Source of the DNA: Treponema sp.
GTDB lineage: Bacteria > Spirochaetota > Spirochaetia > Treponematales > Breznakiellaceae
Length of the DNA stretch: 6,862 nt
Direction of reading: 5' to 3'
Assembly (NCBI GenBank): GCA_031256115.1
Contig: JAIRRF010000056.1
Span: 1-6,862, forward strand
The number at the start of each line of letters is the position of its first letter. Position 1 is the stretch's first letter. The notes beneath the pieces were generated by a model. The model made no database searches. It was given only the letters and a program-made list of their open reading frames with translations, and had not been told where the DNA came from. Both the position numbers and the translations under genes were made by a program. Shown here piece by piece: positions 1 to 5,074 of this stretch.

Positions 1-3
1 CTC

Positions 4-573
4 CTAGTTTTCCATATAAAATACACCGTCCGAGAAAGCCCCCCAGTCATGGGCAAAAACAAAGAGGCGTACCTGTGTTTTATCTGTTTGAACAATTTGG
101 TCATAATTTTTAATGTCAACTCCGACAGGATAAAGTAACACCATATAACCAAAATCTTCTCCTTCATTAACCCATTTATGAGCATTTCCATCTGCTACTT
201 GATTTGGATCATTCTCATATGTAAAACCGTAAGCTCTTAGACCTTCCGGACTTTGCGAGAAAAATATTCCATCCGCTCTAAGCTGTCTCCTATCACCAAA
301 ACCATTTATCCAATTTCCTGCAAAATCAGATAAATCCCCTTTTAAAATTTTATCATAATCATACTGTGTTGTTTCCGTTGGGTTTTGCGGTTGTGGTTCT
401 TCCGCCAAAGCTTCGCTTTGTACGGCTTCTGTTTGGTCTTGCAATTGTGTTACTTCAGGTGAAGCGACACTGGAAGTATCGGTTGATGCGGTACTCTCTT
501 TTGGAGCACAGGCTGTCATTGTTATCAGCGTCCCTGCCAGTAACAATGACAGGAGTTTGGGTTCGTTTATCAT
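4..573 (-). CDS. Small lipoprotein of unknown function with Thr/Ser/Gln/Glu-rich linker
   Basis: Predicted exported lipoprotein of 189 aa. A lysine-containing N-terminus is followed by a hydrophobic stretch (about residues 7-19) and a lipobox-like MTAC with Cys22 as the likely lipidated residue; Met at -3 is non-canonical, but spirochaete lipoboxes are loose. Residues 23-70 are a low-complexity Thr/Ser/Gln/Glu/Pro linker. The folded part (about 71-189) begins with a GDLSDFAGNWINGFG segment, faintly reminiscent of the small lipoprotein domain DUF6287, which I cannot confirm. I chose the start at 573 because GGGAG lies 8 bases upstream and the signal peptide then begins normally. An in-frame ATG at 610-612 also has an AGGAG, but only 3 bases away, and would add 13 residues before the signal peptide. 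The gene ends intact with TAG. It follows the leucine-rich-repeat lipoprotein closely (12 bases if the longer start is used), so co-transcription is likely. The linker matches that gene's linker. Function unknown. Confidence 0.8.
   Translation of the reverse strand: MINEPKLLSLLLAGTLITMTACAPKESTASTDTSSVASPEVTQLQDQTEAVQSEALAEEPQPQNPTETTQYDYDKILKGDLSDFAGNWINGFGDRRQLRADGIFFSQSPEGLRAYGFTYENDPNQVADGNAHKWVNEGEDFGYMVLLYPVGVDIKNYDQIVQTDKTQVRLFVFAHDWGAFSDGVFYMEN
429..481 (-). repeat. Lipoprotein linker repeat, copy A
   Basis: This 53-bp stretch encodes part of the post-cysteine linker of the 189-aa lipoprotein. It aligns without gaps to 1488-1540 in the neighbouring repeat lipoprotein. By eye I count 10 mismatches in 53 bases, about 81% identity, in the same reading frame. 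The shared protein pattern is T-S-S-x-x-S-P-E-x-T-Q-x-Q-x-Q-T. This suggests that the two genes inherited their export and linker module from a common source by duplication. Confidence 0.7.
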
Positions 574-624
574 AAGAATCTCCCAAAAATGTTGACTTTT
601 ACTTTCATACATCAGCTCCTTCGT

Positions 625-1623
625 TTACCAGTTTTCAAAATGGGGCATGGGTGTTTCCTCTTCGTACTCCTTGTTAAACGCACCAAACCCGAGTTCGACA
701 GTGCTTTCATCGGGAATGGTGACACTGCCGGTCAGCGGATTTCCGGCAAATGCCTGATTGCCGATGTACCTAACACTGCCGGGAATGATTATGCTGGTCA
801 GTCGATTTTTAGCAAATGCGTCATAACCGACTGAAGTAACACCGTCGGGAATAGCAACTCTGGTCAGCTGGTTGTTCATAAATGTTTCTTCTTTAATAGA
901 GTTAACGTTAATTGAAATGGTGACGCTGGTCAGTTGATTATAAGCAAATGCACCAAAGCCAATTTCGGTAACGCTATTAGGAATGGTGACACTGGTTAAT
1001 TTATTTGAAACAAATGCATTATTGTCGATTGAAGTAACACTGTTGGGAATGGTGACGCTAGTTAGCTGATTTTGGCGAAATGCCTGAGAACCAATTGAAG
1101 TAACACCATCAGGAATGATAACATTAATCAGTTGATTTTCATAAAACGTAAAATGGTCGATTTTAGTAACTCTGTTGGAAATCGTGACGTCGACCAATTG
1201 ATTGTAGGCAAATGCAGCATAGCCGATATGGGTAACGCTGTTGGGAATGATGACGCTGGTTAGTTTATTTTGTGAAAATGCTCCATCCCCGATTGATGTA
1301 ACACTGTTGGGAATGGTGATAGTGTTCAGGTTTTTTTCCGTAAATGCATTTTCGCCGATTGAAGTAACACCGTTGGGTATGACAATGCTGGTTTCGCTCC
1401 CGATGTACTTTACTATTGTTGTGCCTTCCATCTGGAAGTCTGCCAATGGAGTTTCCGTTTGGGTTTGGACAGCGTCTGCTTCAACATCCGTTTGGGCTTG
1501 CGATTGTGTTGCTTCCGGTGAAGTGGTACTGGATGTGTCGCTTTTTTGGGGAGCACATGATACCTCAATAAAGGCTAAAGCAAGTAAACTTGCCAATTTG
1601 ATTAAAAATATTCTTTTGTCCAT
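625..1623 (-). CDS. BspA-like leucine-rich-repeat surface lipoprotein
   Basis: A 332-aa predicted surface lipoprotein. Residues 1-22 form a signal peptide (MDKR, then a hydrophobic core) ending in EVSC, with Cys23 as the lipidation site. Residues 24-65 are a Ser/Thr/Gln/Glu-rich linker. Residues 80-299 are ten consecutive 22-residue leucine-rich repeats of the BspA/LRR_5 type, with a consensus close to VTIPNSVTSIGxxAFxxNxLTS. An eleventh degenerate unit (about 301-317) and an acidic, aromatic tail ending in FENW follow. BspA-like proteins of oral Treponema and Tannerella mediate binding to host matrix or to other bacteria; a similar adhesive or scaffold role is inferred here. The repeats lack the Cys seen in many oral-treponeme versions. 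The start is supported by AGGAAA 7 bases upstream of the ATG. The gene sits between a broken remnant and another lipoprotein gene on the same strand. The family call is firm; the ligand is unknown. Confidence 0.93.
   Translation of the reverse strand: MDKRIFLIKLASLLALAFIEVSCAPQKSDTSSTTSPEATQSQAQTDVEADAVQTQTETPLADFQMEGTTIVKYIGSETSIVIPNGVTSIGENAFTEKNLNTITIPNSVTSIGDGAFSQNKLTSVIIPNSVTHIGYAAFAYNQLVDVTISNRVTKIDHFTFYENQLINVIIPDGVTSIGSQAFRQNQLTSVTIPNSVTSIDNNAFVSNKLTSVTIPNSVTEIGFGAFAYNQLTSVTISINVNSIKEETFMNNQLTRVAIPDGVTSVGYDAFAKNRLTSIIIPGSVRYIGNQAFAGNPLTGSVTIPDESTVELGFGAFNKEYEEETPMPHFENW
727..1386 (-). repeat. Ten tandem 66-bp repeats encoding 22-aa leucine-rich repeats
   Basis: Ten in-register units of exactly 66 bp with no indels encode residues 80-299 of the BspA-like lipoprotein. 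The conserved core of each unit encodes IPNSVTSIG or a close variant, then AF, then NxLTS. Units 2, 6 and 7 (residues 102-123, 190-211, 212-233) are the most alike. Units 4, 8 and 10 have diverged, for example VTISNRVTKIDHFTF and VTISINVNSIKEETF. Such arrays can change copy number by recombination or slippage, though the divergence of several units suggests this array is not very recent. Confidence 0.9.
1488..1540 (-). repeat. Lipoprotein linker repeat, copy B
   Basis: Partner of the 429-481 repeat, lying in the post-cysteine linker of the BspA-like lipoprotein. Similarity also continues into the lipidation region, where both proteins read CAP at the mature N-terminus, although spacing there differs. 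Confidence 0.7.
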
Positions 1624-1639
1624 AAAATTTCCTTTTCCC

Positions 1640-1820
1640 TTAAAACCACCTGACTGAGCCGATTCTCAGATAAGAAATATCACCATAGTCCGCATCCTTA
1701 TATTCATTCACCAGGTATATTTTATCACTAATCGGAAATATCATTTTAATTGGTGCTCTGAATATGATTTTACCATTGTTGTAAAATACGCCGCCGGGCC
1801 ATTGCCAATTAATTTTTCAT
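1640..1820 (-). pseudogene. Broken small coding remnant after the 223-aa gene
   Basis: After the TGA of the upstream gene (1817-1819), the same frame stays open for 58 further codons to a TAA at 1640-1642. The encoded peptide has protein-like composition (NWQWPGGVFYNNGKIIF near its start, GDISYLRIGSVRWF at its end). It has no usable in-frame ATG at its beginning. An ATG at 1818-1820 overlaps the upstream stop as ATGA and is preceded by a strong AGGAAGG 6 bases away, but it reads only Met-Lys-Asn-stop. Removing one A from the A5 run just after this ATG would join it to the open frame and give a 59-residue product. Two readings fit: a translationally coupled small gene broken by a one-base insertion, or the severed C-terminus of a longer protein after a nonsense change in the upstream gene. 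The remnant ends 16 bases before the start of the BspA-like gene. I do not recognise its family. Confidence 0.55.
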
Positions 1821-2488
1821 TTTTTGCCTTCCTGTATCATTTGCTGAATAATACCACTAACGAATAGTATATCTTCTTCAATTAATTCGCCTGCGTCATA
1901 TTCATCACTATTAATTATATCAGAAAGGTAGATCTTAAGCTTCTGCAATAATAAACATGAAGCATCTTTGTTTTGCTGATCATCCCTGTCTCTTTCCAAT
2001 ATCAGTAAGGCTTCCAACAAGACTATTACTGTATATTGGTTTGGGTATCCATACCATGAATCTCCGTATACAATTGATTTTGCGGAATCAATAATACAGG
2101 ATGAATATTCCGGTGTTAATAATGCCAGTGTCATTAAAGAAATCATTATTTTAAAATCACCGTTACGGGCATCCTGTCCATCCGAATAAAACCCCAGATT
2201 GTGTAAAGCTTCATTCAATAATGAAAATGCCTCCCCCCTTAATTGAGTTCGCTCTCGATAATCTTCCTGATCACCGTATTCCCTGTTAATGAAAAACCTG
2301 TTATTAAAAACTTTAATAAACAGGTTTATTATTTTATTGCGTGATGAGTCCCATGATGAATAATTATTTTTCATATATTCAGTTATATACGAAGATAATT
2401 TGTAATCTGAACTTTCCTTGTTGTCCTGTGCAATTAATACAGTTATACAATTCAGGGCGAGGATTAATATTATTATTTTCCTTAACAT
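1817..2488 (-). CDS. Exported protein of unknown function (223 aa)
   Basis: I do not recognise this family. The first 20 residues (MLRK, then a strongly hydrophobic core ending VLIA before QDN) look like a cleavable type I signal peptide, so the product is probably periplasmic or secreted. Cys14 lies within the hydrophobic core and is followed by Ile-Thr; it is not in a good lipobox. The mature part (about 200 aa) is rich in Leu, Ile, Asp and Ser and reads as mostly alpha-helical, with segments such as MISLMTLALL and VIVLLEALLIL that resemble a helical-repeat solenoid more than membrane spans. Start choice rests on AGAAGG 6 bases upstream of the ATG. The gene is 58 bases downstream of the 275-aa exported protein on the same strand. 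Its TGA is followed in frame by 58 open codons, so it might be a C-terminally truncated version of a protein of about 280 aa. Confidence 0.75.
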   Translation of the reverse strand: MLRKIIILILALNCITVLIAQDNKESSDYKLSSYITEYMKNNYSSWDSSRNKIINLFIKVFNNRFFINREYGDQEDYRERTQLRGEAFSLLNEALHNLGFYSDGQDARNGDFKIMISLMTLALLTPEYSSCIIDSAKSIVYGDSWYGYPNQYTVIVLLEALLILERDRDDQQNKDASCLLLQKLKIYLSDIINSDEYDAGELIEEDILFVSGIIQQMIQEGKK

Positions 2489-2546
2489 ACATTACCTTCT
2501 TTTGCCGTACCTTGCGTTTGGACAGTCCCGCTACGAGTGTTTTGCC

Positions 2547-3374
2547 TTAATTGAACCCTACCCCCAAATGACAGCCGCTTAATCTATAGGCCAGTTCTGT
2601 TCCTTCAAAACCCCAGTATTCTTCTGCCAGAATCAACAAGGCCCTGTTCTCAAACGGACTTAATATATAGCCGCATACATATACATGAAAAGTCATACTA
2701 TTAACAGGATTAAAATTTCCAATTATCTTTCTCTTTGAGTCTGCTGTTACCAATACGGTGTATCTTGACACAATATCATCAAAAGCCAAACCCAAACCGG
2801 ATTCATCTTTTCTGTGTTCAACGGCAATGATCCGGCTGTTGTAAACCATATTGTTTTTTCTGAATGGTAACGATAAAAAATCCGTTTTTTGTCCGGCTAT
2901 TATATTATGTATCCGCAGGGCGTTTAATATATCGGCGCTGAACAAAGTATACAAGTCTTCAACTGCTGCGGAATTATTCTTAAATGAATCCCAATTGTGA
3001 TTATCGGATTCTTCATTATAATGATCATACGAATCTATTCTTAGTTCAAATAATTTCCTGTCGGAAGTCAAATCAAAAATAATAAATTCAATTACAAACC
3101 CGCCTCTTCCGTCTGTGAAAGCTTCTGTAGAATACGCTACCTTGCCATTTCCTGACCAGCCCCATATTCTTGACTCGGGAAAACCATAGAGGAGGCTCTT
3201 GGATGATGATTCAGAATACCGGAAAAAATTTATTCTTGGCGGAAAGACAAGCGCGCCGGAATCAGCTGTCCGCTTTGTGAATAGTACGCTGGAAGCGGCG
3301 TTGCCTGATTCCTGGGCCCGTAAAAAGTGTACATTCAGAAAAACAAGGCAAAAAACCAATAATCCCGGTTTCAT
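2547..3374 (-). CDS. Exported protein of unknown function (275 aa)
   Basis: Predicted periplasmic or secreted protein. The chosen start at 3374 has an excellent AGGAG 9 bases upstream and gives a standard signal peptide: MKPG, a hydrophobic core, and cleavage after LRA (residue 20) before QESG. An upstream in-frame ATG at 3456-3458 would put 28 mostly polar residues before the signal peptide and is rejected. The mature chain has no catalytic motif I can name. Residues 69-100 (RIWGWSGNGKVAYSTE, then DGRGGFVIEF) read like a beta-propeller or WD40-like blade in which a structural Trp precedes an SxNGKVAY strand. Alternating hydrophobic segments in the remainder suggest mainly beta structure. Two lone cysteines (residues 234 and 268) lie near the C-terminus and could form a disulfide. 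It is the first gene of the minus-strand run, so any promoter for the run should lie in 3375-3540. Function unknown. Confidence 0.78.
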   Translation of the reverse strand: MKPGLLVFCLVFLNVHFLRAQESGNAASSVLFTKRTADSGALVFPPRINFFRYSESSSKSLLYGFPESRIWGWSGNGKVAYSTEAFTDGRGGFVIEFIIFDLTSDRKLFELRIDSYDHYNEESDNHNWDSFKNNSAAVEDLYTLFSADILNALRIHNIIAGQKTDFLSLPFRKNNMVYNSRIIAVEHRKDESGLGLAFDDIVSRYTVLVTADSKRKIIGNFNPVNSMTFHVYVCGYILSPFENRALLILAEEYWGFEGTELAYRLSGCHLGVGFN

Positions 3375-3490
3375 TGGCAAGCTCTCCTTCTTTTTAAAAA
3401 AACCCCTGTATGTTAAAACCAGCATATAGCTGTTAGGGTTACTAATCAACAACCCCACCTTGAAAGGGCTAAACTTGACCCACTAAAACC

Positions 3491-3519
3491 GAAATAAAAT
3501 CCGAAGCAGGCAATGTCAA
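3491..3519 (-). promoter_or_regulatory. Weak candidate promoter for the minus-strand gene run
   Basis: On the minus strand a perfect -35 TTGACA (3519-3514) is followed after 17 bases by TATTTC (3496-3491), a poor -10 matching the consensus at only 3 of 6 positions. Transcription from here would give a leader of about 110 bases before the 275-aa exported protein gene. Downstream alternatives around 3420-3450 are no better. Confidence 0.25.
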
Positions 3520-3643
3520 GACTTTTAGGGGTCTAGGAGTTTGTCGGGCTTAGCCCAAATTATATGGAAAAATGTAATTTTTGAATTACACTCAGGATCA
3601 AGTGTTTTCATATCTCTTATTGAATCATTTTTAATACATTTCA

Positions 3644-3677
3644 GAAACCCTCTGTTTAACCGGATTGAAAGGGTTTC
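3644..3677. repeat. 8-bp inverted repeat overlapping the -35 box (possible operator)
   Basis: GAAACCCT at 3644-3651 is repeated inverted as AGGGTTTC at 3670-3677, with 18 bases between the arms. The right arm begins at the last base of the TTGAAA -35 element and runs into the promoter spacer. A protein bound to both arms would block RNA polymerase, so this could be an operator. The arms could also pair as a hairpin, but they lie upstream of the likely transcript start. Eight bases may arise by chance. Confidence 0.35.
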
Positions 3678-3693
3678 CGTAATAATTTATAAT
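3665..3693 (+). promoter_or_regulatory. Sigma-70-type promoter of the PHP phosphoesterase gene
   Basis: TTGAAA (3665-3670) and a perfect TATAAT (3688-3693) are separated by the ideal 17 bases. Transcription should begin near 3700, leaving a leader of only about 10 bases that just contains the AGGGA ribosome binding site at 3702-3706 before the ATG at 3710. The agreement of promoter, leader and start supports a monocistronic, directly transcribed gene. Confidence 0.75.
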
Positions 3694-3709
3694 TACTTAT
3701 TAGGGAAAC

Positions 3710-4600
3710 ATGAAAAATTATATAGACTTGCATATTCATTCAATACATTCCGGGGACGGTGAATTTACCCCCGAAGTGCTGGTAAGAAAATGTGAAGAAG
3801 CAAATATTAAGATTATGGCTATTGCGGATCATAATACTATATCAGGAATTGAAGAAGAAAAAATATATTGCAAAAAAATGCGAATAATTTGTATCCCTGC
3901 CGTGGAAATTGATTGTATCTTTAATAATATTAATTTGCATGTTATTGGATATGGTATAGATTATACAAAAGAGGAAATAATTGCCCTTGAAAAAAATGTT
4001 TTTGAACAAGAACTGTCTAAATCAAAAGAAAGATTGGAGCTAACAAATGCTTTGGGGTTTGAATTAAAGGAGGATGAATTAAGAGCGGTAAGAAACAGTG
4101 ATATTTGGACAGGAGAGCTGTTTGGAGAAATTTTACTTTCAAAAGAAGCCTACAAGGATCATGAGATATTAAAACCTTATAGAAAGGGAGGAGAAAGAAG
4201 CGATAATCCTTATGCTAATTTTTTCTGGGATTTTTACGGGCAGGGAAAACCTTGTTATACGGAAATTAAATATCCCTCATTGGATACTATAATAAAAATC
4301 GTTCACAAATATGGCGGAGCGGCAGTTTTGGCGCATCCTGGCAACAATTTGAAAAATAAATATGGGTTATTTGATGATATGGTGTCATTGGGTCTGGATG
4401 GAGTAGAAGCTTTTAGCAGTTATCATAGTTTGGAAGAAATTAATTATTTTTACCGTAAAGGAAAAGAAAAAAATCTGTTAATTACCTGCGGCAGTGATTA
4501 TCATGGAAAAACAAAACCAGCTATTGCCATAGGTGATTCAAAATGTACTATTGATCAAGACAGTATTGAAAAACAATTAAAGGAATATGGATTACTTTAG
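3710..4600 (+). CDS. PHP-domain metal-dependent phosphoesterase (YciV/TrpH-like)
   Basis: A 296-aa cytoplasmic hydrolase of the PHP (polymerase and histidinol phosphatase) superfamily. Visible motifs in order are: DLHIHSIHSGDG (His8, His10, Asp16); AIADHNTISG (Asp40, His41); IPAVEID (Glu66); NLHVIGYGID (His77); AVLAHPGNN (His209); GVEAFSSYH (Glu233, His239); and GSDYHG (Asp263, His265). These fit the metal-ligand set of the PHP fold, so the enzyme looks active. Length and layout, with an inserted helical region at about 85-190, match the YciV/TrpH group. Characterised members remove the 3' phosphate from 3',5'-nucleoside bisphosphates or trim RNA 5' ends; the exact substrate here is inferred. 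No signal peptide is present. AGGGA lies 3 bases before the ATG. The gene stands alone, divergent from the exported-protein run and convergent with thioredoxin. It is AT-rich: a sample 60-base line is about one third G+C, against about one half in the U32 gene, which hints at transfer. Confidence 0.9.
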   Translation: MKNYIDLHIHSIHSGDGEFTPEVLVRKCEEANIKIMAIADHNTISGIEEEKIYCKKMRIICIPAVEIDCIFNNINLHVIGYGIDYTKEEIIALEKNVFEQELSKSKERLELTNALGFELKEDELRAVRNSDIWTGELFGEILLSKEAYKDHEILKPYRKGGERSDNPYANFFWDFYGQGKPCYTEIKYPSLDTIIKIVHKYGGAAVLAHPGNNLKNKYGLFDDMVSLGLDGVEAFSSYHSLEEINYFYRKGKEKNLLITCGSDYHGKTKPAIAIGDSKCTIDQDSIEKQLKEYGLL

Positions 4601-4615
4601 TTACATTGCCACGGC

Positions 4616-4682
4616 GGTGTCCGAAAAGTTTAAAAAACTTGTAAGGTCAGTTTTACTGGATAGGACACCTTCTTTGGTGTCC
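4616..4682. terminator. Hairpin cluster between convergent genes, probable bidirectional terminator
   Basis: The 96-bp gap between the phosphoesterase stop (4600) and the thioredoxin stop (4697) holds three structures. A perfect 7-bp stem GGACACC (4663-4669) / GGTGTCC (4676-4682) has a 6-base loop, and a flanking ACTG/CAGT pair may extend it. A second GGTGTCC at 4616-4622 can pair with the same GGACACC, and that longer stem would be followed by TTCTTT on the plus strand. Inside it lies the perfect inverted repeat AAGTTT-AAA-AAACTT (4626-4640). Location and symmetry favour transcription termination from both sides, but no long T run follows the short stem on either strand, so efficiency is uncertain. 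Confidence 0.55.
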
Positions 4683-4696
4683 GGCAGTTTAGCTTG

Positions 4697-5020
4697 TTAC
4701 AGGTATTTCTTTACCAGGTTTTCTATCTCATTCCTGGGCTGGGCGCCGCTTTGGGTAAATACCAATACGCTGTTTTTATAAACCGCCAGAGTGGGTATGG
4801 AAACAACATCATGCCGCATGGCAAGTTCGTTTTCTTCGTCTACATTGATCTTGCCCACTTTAAGCTTGCCTTCATATTCATCGGCAATTTGTTCAATAAA
4901 GGGGGCTATCATTCTGCAGGGGCCGCACCAGGGTGCCCAAAAATCCAGAAGAACCGGGATGGAGGCATTGATTACTTCGGTTTCAAAATTACTGACGGTA
5001 ATGGTTATTTCTTTACTCAT
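4697..5020 (-). CDS. trxA: Thioredoxin
   Basis: A 107-aa classical cytoplasmic thioredoxin, which reduces protein disulfides and is itself recharged by thioredoxin reductase. The active site WCGPC has Cys32 and Cys35 at the same numbers as in Escherichia coli TrxA. The buried Asp26 is present in LLDFWAPWC and the cis-proline is Pro76 in SIPTL. Length and the absence of any signal peptide or membrane segment are standard for the family. An open frame continues upstream to 5236, but those residues are not thioredoxin-like and run into the divergent U32 gene, so the start is MSKEITI at 5020. No Shine-Dalgarno sequence precedes this ATG; instead TATACT sits 6 bases upstream, suggesting a leaderless transcript. 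The gene is convergent with the phosphoesterase and divergent from the U32 gene. Confidence 0.96.
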   Translation of the reverse strand: MSKEITITVSNFETEVINASIPVLLDFWAPWCGPCRMIAPFIEQIADEYEGKLKVGKINVDEENELAMRHDVVSIPTLAVYKNSVLVFTQSGAQPRNEIENLVKKYL

Positions 5021-5026
5021 AGGACA

Positions 5027-5032
5027 AGTATA
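5027..5032 (-). promoter_or_regulatory. Candidate -10 box for leaderless thioredoxin transcript
   Basis: On the minus strand TATACT (5 of 6 matches to TATAAT) ends exactly 6 bases before the thioredoxin ATG, placing the expected transcription start on or next to the A of the ATG. The -35 region is poor (TTACTT at 17 bases). The lack of any purine-rich ribosome binding site in the bases before the ATG agrees with leaderless initiation. Confidence 0.45.
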
Positions 5033-5058
5033 GACTAAACAGGGAATAAAAGTAATAT
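5031..5058 (+). promoter_or_regulatory. Candidate promoter of the U32-family gene
   Basis: TAGACT (5031-5036) and TAATAT (5053-5058), 16 bases apart, each match 4 of 6 consensus bases. Transcription would start near 5065, about 10 bases before the ATG at 5075. The -35 element overlaps the thioredoxin -10 box by two bases, so the two divergent promoters would compete for RNA polymerase. Confidence 0.35.
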
Positions 5059-5074
5059 TAAACAAGAGAAAAAA

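Larger units (their letters stand above)
3375..3709 (+). other. AT-rich divergent intergenic region (335 bp)
   Basis: No credible gene lies here; open frames across it lack ribosome binding sites. It separates divergent genes and should hold promoters for both. Visible elements are: the strong promoter at 3665-3693; an inverted repeat at 3644-3677; a short odd palindrome GGGCT-T-AGCCC at 3546-3556; CAGC-ATATA-GCTG at 3420-3432; and the inverted pair CTTGAC (3474-3479) / GTCAAG (3515-3520). The last pair resembles eroded insertion-sequence ends, but no transposase remains, so this stays a guess. Confidence 0.6.

Noticed and set aside
1241..1657. Plus-strand open frame of 138 codons opposite the leucine-rich-repeat gene
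   Set aside because: Produced by the regular 66-bp repeat structure on the other strand; no ribosome binding site or recognisable protein.
2489..2546. Repeated TTTTGCC (2503-2509 and 2540-2546) in the gap between the two exported-protein genes
   Set aside because: A 7-base repeat with no pairing partner or terminator features; not distinguishable from chance.
3375..3458. Longer 303-aa start for the exported protein at 2547-3374
   Set aside because: It adds 28 mainly polar residues ahead of a textbook signal peptide, whereas the ATG at 3374 has a strong AGGAG at good spacing.
3474..3556. Possible IS21-like insertion-sequence end (CTTGACCCACT motif with inverted GTCAAG)
   Set aside because: Only a 6-bp inverted pair and no transposase remnant or target-site duplication; too little to call a mobile element.
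3534..3571. CTAGGAG and TTATATGGAAAA also present inverted at 1-19, hinting at flanking inverted repeats around the minus-strand run
   Set aside because: The two segments occur in a different order and spacing at the two sites, and the left copy is ordinary coding sequence at the end of the lipoprotein gene. Most likely coincidence.
3541..3762. 73-codon plus-strand open frame overlapping the phosphoesterase start
   Set aside because: No ribosome binding site. It runs through the promoter and into the phosphoesterase in another frame, so it is a chance frame.
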